In this document: one piece after another, positions 1-5,052 of the stretch | How the letters are laid out: each line of letters begins with the position of its first letter | How positions within the stretch are numbered: the stretch's first letter is position 1 | Assembly (NCBI GenBank): GCA_019105125.1 | Contig: JAHRWO010000007.1 | Span: 1 to 5,052 of the forward strand | Direction of reading: 5' to 3' | Length of the DNA: 5,052 bases | Source of the DNA: Flavobacterium sp. | GTDB taxonomy: Bacteria > Bacteroidota > Bacteroidia > Flavobacteriales > Flavobacteriaceae | Notes under the pieces: generated by a model | Told to the model about the DNA's origin: nothing | Databases searched by the model: none | Seen by the model: only the letters and a program-made list of their open reading frames with translations | Made by a program: the position numbers and the translations under genes

Positions 1-772
<772 letters not shown>

Positions 773-795
773 AAGCCCCTTATTTACTCAAATTT

Positions 796-828
796 AAAGC
801 CTGTAAACTAATGTTTACAGGCTTTTTT
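796..828 (+). terminator. Rho-independent terminator of katG
   Basis: A perfect 13-base stem (796-808 pairing with 813-825) closes a TAAT loop and runs into a T tract (823-828). It begins 24 bases after the katG stop. The core is AGCCTGTAAAC with its exact complement. Orientation and position fit termination of katG on the plus strand. An A-run precedes the stem only weakly, so activity on the minus strand is less likely. Confidence 0.88.
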
Positions 829-850
829 ATTTGATAACAAATTTAACTAT

Positions 851-880
851 AAAAAAGCTCGATAGTAATTATCGAGCTTT
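851..880 (-). terminator. Rho-independent terminator of the acidic-protein gene
   Basis: A 10-11 base stem (854-864 with 870-880, core AAAGCTCGAT / ATCGAGCTTT) is flanked on its left by a run of six A. Read on the minus strand this is a hairpin followed by TTTTTT, the standard intrinsic terminator. It lies 46 bases past the stop codon of the minus-strand gene at 927-1286. Together with the katG hairpin it separates two converging transcription units. On the plus strand only TTTAAATT follows, so it may act there as a weak backup. Confidence 0.82.
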
Positions 881-926
881 AAATTATATATTTGTAAATG
901 TTTTTAGAATTAAAAATGATTAAAAG

Positions 927-1286
927 TTAATCTTCTTCATCTTCTGAATCCTCAATGTCATCAGAATCATTCGTTAAATCTTCATCTTCATCTTCATCGT
1001 CTTCAATTTCCAAATCTTTAAGACCTGTAATTTTTTCATCTGGAACCACAACATCAACAATAATGTCATCTTCTTCAAAGTTTTCGATTCTGTCAGCTAA
1101 TTTAGTACTTACTTTTACTAGATAAATAGTATCTTCAGTGCGAACTTCTACAGCTTCAACTGTTTCATTCTTAGCATTTTTAAAACGAATAACATCTGAA
1201 TCATCATATCCATCAGGAAATTTCTCAACTAGTAAGGTTAAGATTTCATTTGTTAATTTTGCGTAATCAACAATAACTCTTTTCAT
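927..1286 (-). CDS. Small protein of unknown function with a highly acidic C-terminal tail
   Basis: This 119-residue protein starts at an ATG (1286-1284) and ends at TAA. I cannot assign a function. Residues 1-70 look like a compact folded domain: MKRVIVDYAKLTNEIL leads into a predicted amphipathic helix, then PDGYDDSDVIRFKNAKNETVEAVEVRTEDTIYLVKVS suggests beta strands. From residue 68 the chain becomes acidic, and in residues 91-119 I count 21 Asp/Glu of 29, with no aromatic residue, so that tail should be disordered. There is no signal peptide or membrane segment, so it is expected to be cytosolic. I have a general impression that similar proteins occur across flavobacteria, but that is memory, not shown here. 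It follows the DHS-like gene after 87 bases, has a candidate promoter of its own and a terminator behind it, so it may be monocistronic. Any automated name taken from the acidic tail alone should be distrusted. The reading frame is secure; the role is open. Confidence 0.85.
   Translation of the reverse strand: MKRVIVDYAKLTNEILTLLVEKFPDGYDDSDVIRFKNAKNETVEAVEVRTEDTIYLVKVSTKLADRIENFEEDDIIVDVVVPDEKITGLKDLEIEDDEDEDEDLTNDSDDIEDSEDEED
979..1005. repeat. Hexamer repeat (TCTTCA)n within the acidic-tail codons
   Basis: Three exact tandem copies of TCTTCA (979-996) and an imperfect fourth unit (997-1005) lie inside the gene at 927-1286. On the coding strand they give alternating GAT/GAA codons, an Asp-Glu run at about residues 95-103. 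Six-base steps keep the frame, so copy-number changes would only lengthen or shorten the acidic run. Confidence 0.65.
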
Positions 1287-1314
1287 TGGGTAGGTTTTAA
1301 TCGTGTAATTTCGT

Positions 1315-1345
1315 CAAAAGTAATATCCTTAACTTATATTTTCAA
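1315..1345 (-). promoter_or_regulatory. Candidate Bacteroidota-type promoter for the acidic-protein gene
   Basis: Read on the minus strand, TACTTTTG (1322-1315) matches the TAnnTTTG -7 box exactly. A TTG (1345-1343) lies 20 bases upstream, near the usual -33 spacing. Transcription would start near 1308, leaving a leader of about 20 bases before the ATG at 1286. There is no clear intrinsic terminator between the DHS-like gene and this gene, so read-through from the polyamine unit is also possible. The boxes are short and the region is AT-rich, so a chance match cannot be excluded. Confidence 0.5.
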
Positions 1346-1373
1346 GTAAATTTTAAAATTTTTCTAAAAAAAA

Positions 1374-2348
1374 TTACCATCCTAAAACATAAGCAAAAAT
1401 AAGTGGCGCAACTATCGTAGCATCAGACTCAACAATAAACTTTGGTGTTGTGATATCTAATTTACCCCATGTGATTTTTTCATTTGGAACAGCCCCTGAA
1501 TACGATCCATAACTAGTTGTTGAATCAGAAATTTGACAGAAATAGCTCCAAAATGGCACATCATGCATTTCCATATCTTGGTACAACATAGGTACTACAC
1601 AAATAGGGAAGTCTCCTGCGATACCTCCTCCGATTTGGAAGAAACCTACTCCTTTTCCTGCACAATTTTTAGGATACCAATCTGCTAACCACATCATATA
1701 TTCAATACCGCTTTTCATTGTTGTAGCTTTGAACTCTCCCTTGATACAGTAAGAAGAGAAAATATTTCCCATTGTACTGTCTTCCCAACCTGGTACAACA
1801 ATTGGTAAATTCTTTTCAGCAGCGGCAACCATCCATGAGTCTTTAGGATCAATTTCGTAATATTGCTTTAAAACTCCTGAATTAATCATTTGGTACATGA
1901 ATTCATGTGGAAAATAACGTTCACCTTTTGAATCAGCATTGTTCCAAATGTCGTATAAATGTTGTTGTAATCTTCTAAAAGCTTCTTCTTCAGGGATACA
2001 AGTATCCGTTACACGGTTGTAGTGATTTTCTAATAAATCCCATTCTTCTTGTGGTGATAAATCTCTGTAATTTGGAACTCTTTTATAAGAATTATGAGCT
2101 ACCAAGTTCATGATATCCTCTTCTAAATTAGCTCCAGTACAAGAAATAATATGTACTTTATCTTGACGAATCATTTCGGCTAATGATTTTCCTAATTCAG
2201 CTGTGCTCATAGCACCCGCTAATGTAATCATCATTTTTCCGTTGTCTAATAAATGCTCTTCGTAACCTTTTGCTGCATCTACTAAAGCGGCAGAGTTAAA
2301 GTGAAGATAGTGTTTCTCGATAAACTGACTAATTGGTCCTTTGCTCAT
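1374..2348 (-). CDS. Deoxyhypusine-synthase-like protein, probable polyamine aminobutyltransferase
   Basis: A 324-residue protein of the deoxyhypusine synthase (DHS) family. Family marks in order are TLAGAMSTAELG (about 42-53) and SCTGANLEED (69-78), both NAD-pocket regions, PGWEDSTMG (186-194), IGGG (239-242), and SGAVPNEKITWGK (284-296) matching the eukaryotic SGARPDEAVSWGK block. The catalytic lysine that forms the imine with the aminobutyl group (Lys329 in human DHS) is present as K296, and the spermidine-contact Glu323 as E290. By my hand alignment, human His288 aligns with D246, Asp313 with Y280 and Asp316 with Y283, so the substrate pocket differs. Eukaryotic DHS modifies eIF5A, which bacteria lack. 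A homospermidine-synthase-like reaction on free polyamines is the best inference, supported by the speA gene 11 bases upstream, with which it should be co-transcribed. The start ATG (2348-2346) fits this spacing and follows an A-rich stretch. Family is certain; the exact substrate is not. Confidence 0.93.
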   Translation of the reverse strand: MSKGPISQFIEKHYLHFNSAALVDAAKGYEEHLLDNGKMMITLAGAMSTAELGKSLAEMIRQDKVHIISCTGANLEEDIMNLVAHNSYKRVPNYRDLSPQEEWDLLENHYNRVTDTCIPEEEAFRRLQQHLYDIWNNADSKGERYFPHEFMYQMINSGVLKQYYEIDPKDSWMVAAAEKNLPIVVPGWEDSTMGNIFSSYCIKGEFKATTMKSGIEYMMWLADWYPKNCAGKGVGFFQIGGGIAGDFPICVVPMLYQDMEMHDVPFWSYFCQISDSTTSYGSYSGAVPNEKITWGKLDITTPKFIVESDATIVAPLIFAYVLGW

Positions 2349-2359
2349 TACTTTTTATT

Positions 2360-3769
2360 TTATTGTTCTTTTTTCTTGTTGTATCCTAAAATTTCTAAAA
2401 CGTCTTCGGCTTTTTGTTGCTCTGAAAATACTTCGGTAGCAATAATTCCGTTTTTGTCTTTATCAATTAAAATGTGCTTTGGTTGTGGTAAAATACAATG
2501 ACTTAATCCGCCAAAACCTCCAATAGTTTCTTGATAAGCTCCCGTGTTAAAGAATCCGATGTATAATGGTTTCTCTTTGTTGTATTTTGGTAAATAAACC
2601 GCATTCATGTGTTGTTCGGAATTGTAATAGTCATCTCCATCACATGTTAATCCTCCTAACAATACCCTTTCGTAAGTATCATTCCAACGATTGACAGCCA
2701 TCATTACAAAACGTTTGTTGATTGCCCAAGTATCAGGTAGGGTAGTAATGAAAGAAGAGTCAATCATGTTCCAGTTTTCCCTGTCATTTTGTTTCTTTTG
2801 ATATAAAACTTGATAGATAGCACCTCCAGCTTCACCTACAGTAAATGAACCAAATTCAGTAAAGATGTGAGGAACTGGAACTTCAGCATCATCACAGGCA
2901 ATTTTAATTTGATTTAAGATTTCGTCTACCATGTATTGATAATCGTAATCAAAAGCCAATGAATTCTTGATAGGGAAACCACCTCCAATATTTAAACTAT
3001 CTAATGAAGGACATTCTTTTTTCAAAGCAATGTACACTTTCATACATTTTAATAATTCGTTCCAATAATACGCTGTATCACGAATACCAGCATTAATAAA
3101 GAAGTGAAGCATTTTTAATTCCACTTTCTTGTTTTCTGCAATTTGTTTTCTGTAAAAAGGTACGATGTCTTTATATCCAATTCCTAAACGAGACGTATAA
3201 AACTCAAATTTAGGTTCTTCTTCAGCAGCAATACGAATTCCTATTTTAAATTTACCATCAATTTGTTCTTGTAATAAATCTAACTCTTCAAAATTATCAA
3301 TAACGGGAATAGTGTTTTTATGACCATTATTGATTAAACGTGCAATATTTTCAACATACTGAGCTCTTTTAAACCCATTACATACCACAAAGGTATTTTT
3401 ATTGATTTTACCTTGCTCCATTAAATTTTCAACAATGTTGATATCAAAAGCAGAAGAGGTTTCAATATGAATATTGTTTTTTAAAGCTTCGTTTAAAATG
3501 AATTCAAAATGAGAACTTTTGGTGCAATAGCAGTAAAAATATTTAGCATCGTAATCATGTTTTTCCATTGCATTTCTGAACCACATTTTTGCACGATTAA
3601 TGTTTTGAGAAATCTTAGGTAAATAGGTAAATTTCAGAGGAGTTCCGTACTCTTCAACCAATTTCATTAAATCAATTCCATGAAATTGTAGTTCGTCTTT
3701 ATTTAAAGTAAATTCTTCTTGTGGAAAGTAAAAAGTCTGATTAATTAAGTCGTAATATTTTGTGTTCAT
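2360..3769 (-). CDS. speA: Arginine decarboxylase, short form (PLP-dependent, alanine-racemase fold)
   Basis: A 469-residue fold-type III PLP decarboxylase that would convert arginine to agmatine and CO2, the first step of putrescine synthesis from arginine in the cytosol. The PLP-binding lysine is K84 in YCTKSSHF. HFFINAG (222-228) stands where related enzymes have the SHIGSQ-like barrel strand. NIGGGFP (260-266) is the glycine-rich phosphate loop, and TEFGSFTVGEAG (304-315) is the EPGR-like segment. GGLTCDGDD (372-380) holds the catalytic Cys376 and Asp377 contributed across the dimer, and FFNTGAY (406-412) is the conserved C-terminal tyrosine motif. E. coli SpeA has about 658 residues with an extra inserted helical region; this protein lacks that, which I take to be a shorter flavobacterial version. 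Specificity for arginine rather than another basic amino acid is inferred from family resemblance and from the adjacent polyamine gene. The ATG at 3769-3767 is supported by length; it abuts a long inverted repeat that may control its expression. Confidence 0.85.
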   Translation of the reverse strand: MNTKYYDLINQTFYFPQEEFTLNKDELQFHGIDLMKLVEEYGTPLKFTYLPKISQNINRAKMWFRNAMEKHDYDAKYFYCYCTKSSHFEFILNEALKNNIHIETSSAFDINIVENLMEQGKINKNTFVVCNGFKRAQYVENIARLINNGHKNTIPVIDNFEELDLLQEQIDGKFKIGIRIAAEEEPKFEFYTSRLGIGYKDIVPFYRKQIAENKKVELKMLHFFINAGIRDTAYYWNELLKCMKVYIALKKECPSLDSLNIGGGFPIKNSLAFDYDYQYMVDEILNQIKIACDDAEVPVPHIFTEFGSFTVGEAGGAIYQVLYQKKQNDRENWNMIDSSFITTLPDTWAINKRFVMMAVNRWNDTYERVLLGGLTCDGDDYYNSEQHMNAVYLPKYNKEKPLYIGFFNTGAYQETIGGFGGLSHCILPQPKHILIDKDKNGIIATEVFSEQQKAEDVLEILGYNKKKEQ

Positions 3770-3836
3770 TTTGAAAAATAAGATTAAAAATTAAAAAAGC
3801 TTAAATGTTTACCTGTTTTTAATCTTAATTTTCAAA
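3770..3836. repeat. 21-base inverted repeat directly upstream of the speA start codon
   Basis: The arm at 3770-3790 and the arm at 3816-3836 are complementary at 20 of 21 positions, the only mismatch being 3778 against 3828. The inner 12 bases pair perfectly. The arms are separated by 25 bases (3791-3815). The inner end of the pairing is A/T only and the whole structure is GC-poor. The proximal arm touches the base just before the speA ATG. As RNA, the structure would bury the translation start region; as DNA, the two arms could be paired sites for a regulator. No T tract follows on the minus strand, so it does not look like a terminator. Confidence 0.8.
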
Positions 3837-3861
3837 CTCTAATATTTGCAAATCGAATCAA
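3833..3861 (-). promoter_or_regulatory. Weak candidate promoter for speA
   Basis: On the minus strand TTG (3861-3859) is followed after 17 bases by TAGAGTTTG (3841-3833). This resembles the Bacteroidota TTG / TAnnTTTG promoter, but with three bases instead of two between TA and TTTG. If used, transcription would begin near 3827, so the leader would contain at least the perfect inner part of the inverted repeat. The TTTG itself is the outer end of that repeat, so promoter and repeat overlap. No better match was found between aroB and speA with a -33 element at the right distance. Confidence 0.3.
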
Positions 3862-3959
3862 TAGTTTTTCACTAAATGTCTTCGAAAGCGAGAATAAATC
3901 AATAATGTGAAAACAAAAAATGGAAAAGAAAAAACGGTCAATAATAGACAAGTCAGCAT
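3858..3959 (-). CDS. Possible tiny membrane protein, perhaps with a frameshifted start
   Basis: From an ATG at 3959-3957 to a TGA ending at 3858 the frame encodes 33 residues: MLTCLLLTVFSFPFFVFTLL, then IYSRFRRHLVKNY. This is one strong hydrophobic segment followed by a basic tail (R, RR, H, K), a pattern suiting a single-span membrane protein with its C-terminus in the cytosol. The same frame stays open further upstream and reads KKTIIQAILTGFLIIG before this ATG. It lacks a start there, although an ATG sits at 4011-4009 one base out of frame. Removing one A after that ATG would give a 50-residue protein starting MKKTIIQ. So it could be a real 33-residue peptide, a 50-residue gene broken by a one-base insertion or sequencing error, or chance in AT-rich DNA. 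It sits between aroB and speA on their strand. Confidence 0.3.
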   Translation of the reverse strand: MLTCLLLTVFSFPFFVFTLLIYSRFRRHLVKNY

Positions 3960-4067
3960 TCCTATTATTAAGAACCCTGTTAAAATTGCTTGTATTATTG
4001 TTTTCTTTCATTGGCGCAAAGTTAAAAAATAAAATCGCTTAAAGTTACAGAAATATTAAAAAAATAA

Positions 4068-5052
4068 TTACAACAAGTAATCTCTAAAAGAACTGAAAAT
4101 CAATTCGTTATCTACTTCTTGATTGATTTTTGTTTTTCCAATACCGTTTAGTAATACAAATTGTACTTTTCCAAATTCATTTTTCTTATCAAAACTCATT
4201 AAATCTATAATCTTTTTCATATCAAAATCATCAAATTCAATTTGTTCAAAAATATCATTAATAATGTATTTAATCTCCTGATAGGATTCATTTGAAAGAA
4301 GTCCCATTTCTTTAGAAATGTAACTTTCTAAAATCATTCCGGCAGCAATAGCTTCTCCGTGTAGTAATATCGATTTATTTTCGTTTTTCAAAAAGTAGCT
4401 CTCAATCGCATGGCCTAATGTATGACCAAAATTTAAAGCTTTGCGAATTCCATTCTCTGTTAAATCTTCACAAACGATGCTGTTTTTTATTTCAATAGAT
4501 TGATGAATTAAAATATTTAAATCATTTGTATTTAAATTACTTAGGTTTTTGAATTTATTCCAATAATTTCTATCAAAAATTAACCCGTGTTTTAACATTT
4601 CGGCTAAACCTGATCGCATTTCGTTGGCGGGTAAAGTGCTTAGAAATTCAGTATCAATTATAACTGCTTTGGGCTCTCGAATAATTCCAATTTGATTTTT
4701 TAAACTGCCCAAATCAACTCCATTTTTTCCTCCAATTGAAGCATCAACCATCGCAAGAAGTGTTGTTGGTACATTTATAAAATCAATTCCTCGTTTAAAT
4801 GTACAAGCAACAAAACCGCCTAAATCGGAAATTACTCCGCCTCCCAAATTAATTATAATGCTTTTTCTATCGGCACCCAATTCTGATAGAGCAGACCATA
4901 CTTCGGTGCAAGTTGCAATATTTTTATTGATTTCTCCTGATTCTAACTCAATAATTTCTATTTCAATTTCAGTAGCTAGTTTGCTCATAAAATAGGGAAG
5001 ACAATATTGAGATGTATTGTCGTCTACTAAAATAAAAATTTTAGAGTATAAT
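4068..5052 (-). CDS. aroB: 3-dehydroquinate synthase AroB (5' end outside window)
   Basis: AroB converts DAHP to 3-dehydroquinate, the second step of the shikimate pathway to aromatic amino acids, using NAD and a divalent metal. The frame is open to the right edge. An ATG at 4988-4986 is not the true start, because the 21 codons before it continue the family N-terminus (LYSKIFILVDDNTSQYCLPYF). With those, 327 residues are visible and about 25 are missing compared with the usual 350-360. Counting from that internal Met, GGGVISDLGGFVA (49-61) is the NAD loop, and PTTLLAMVDASIGGKNGVDL (74-93) is the substrate-binding signature. The metal ligands are E130 in GLAEMLKHG, H189 in NFGHTLGH and H210 in LLHGEA, with H193 as the catalytic histidine. 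The span between H189 and H210 is five residues longer than between the equivalent histidines of the Aspergillus enzyme (271 and 287). Related sugar-phosphate cyclases share these motifs, but nothing nearby suggests secondary metabolism. No clear terminator follows the stop. Confidence 0.96.
   Translation of the reverse strand, partial: LYSKIFILVDDNTSQYCLPYFMSKLATEIEIEIIELESGEINKNIATCTEVWSALSELGADRKSIIINLGGGVISDLGGFVACTFKRGIDFINVPTTLLAMVDASIGGKNGVDLGSLKNQIGIIREPKAVIIDTEFLSTLPANEMRSGLAEMLKHGLIFDRNYWNKFKNLSNLNTNDLNILIHQSIEIKNSIVCEDLTENGIRKALNFGHTLGHAIESYFLKNENKSILLHGEAIAAGMILESYISKEMGLLSNESYQEIKYIINDIFEQIEFDDFDMKKIIDLMSFDKKNEFGKVQFVLLNGIGKTKINQEVDNELIFSSFRDYLL

Noticed and set aside
1340..1373. 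AT-rich self-complementary stretch after the DHS-like gene as a terminator
   Set aside because: It holds only short A/T pairings with almost no G or C and no ordered stem-loop with a T tract.
2301..2501. A 66-codon plus-strand frame across the speA / DHS-like junction
   Set aside because: It is antisense to two solid genes, and its hydrophobic look is the reverse complement of lysine- and glutamate-rich codons.
3770..3836. The inverted repeat as a MITE or insertion-sequence remnant
   Set aside because: I see no flanking target duplication and no second copy in the window, and its exact placement before speA fits regulation better; a genome-wide search for copies would settle this.
3832..4011. 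A 59-residue frame from the ATG at 4011 (MKENNNTSNFNRV...)
   Set aside because: Its composition, asparagine-rich and then patchy, does not look like a protein, and the overlapping frame gives a more convincing membrane segment.
4017..4024. TAACTTTG on the minus strand, an exact TAnnTTTG match just before the ATG at 4011
   Set aside because: No TTG stands 17-21 bases upstream, and a start here would leave almost no leader. A second TAACTTT at 4041-4047 shows such words recur by chance in this AT-rich spacer.
4986..4988. ATG taken as the aroB start
   Set aside because: The 21 codons upstream stay open and read as the AroB N-terminal strand and helix, so the true start lies outside the window.

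Overview
The window looks like chromosomal DNA of a member of the Bacteroidota, most likely a Flavobacterium-like organism. It is AT-rich, the proteins read as flavobacterial housekeeping enzymes, no GGAGG-type ribosome binding sites stand before the starts, and at least one spacer carries a TTG / TAnnTTTG promoter of the kind used by the Bacteroidota primary sigma factor. I see no phage, transposon, CRISPR or RNA gene.

Layout, left to right. (1) Positions 1-772, plus strand: the C-terminal third of catalase-peroxidase KatG, entering from outside the window. (2) Positions 773-926: two back-to-back hairpin terminators, one for katG and one for the opposing gene. (3) Positions 927-1286, minus: a small protein of unknown function with a very acidic tail, probably with its own promoter. 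(4) Positions 1374-3769, minus: a two-gene polyamine unit, a short-form arginine decarboxylase (speA) followed after 11 bases by a deoxyhypusine-synthase-like protein. (5) Positions 3770-4067: a spacer with a long inverted repeat ending exactly at the speA start codon, a possible promoter, and a possible tiny membrane protein. (6) Positions 4068-5052, minus: aroB (3-dehydroquinate synthase), whose N-terminus lies beyond the right edge.

How the genes fit together. SpeA would turn arginine into agmatine. The DHS-like enzyme most plausibly transfers an aminobutyl group between polyamines, for example to make homospermidine, the main polyamine reported for Flavobacteriaceae, rather than modifying eIF5A, which bacteria lack. 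The enzyme converting agmatine to putrescine is not in this unit and must be encoded elsewhere. KatG, AroB and the acidic protein have no evident link to polyamines.

The points most worth a second look are the 21-base inverted repeat directly before speA, the substituted active-site positions of the DHS-like protein, and the small membrane ORF that looks one base out of frame with a good upstream start codon. None of this amounts to a clear new system; the region is mostly ordinary core genome.
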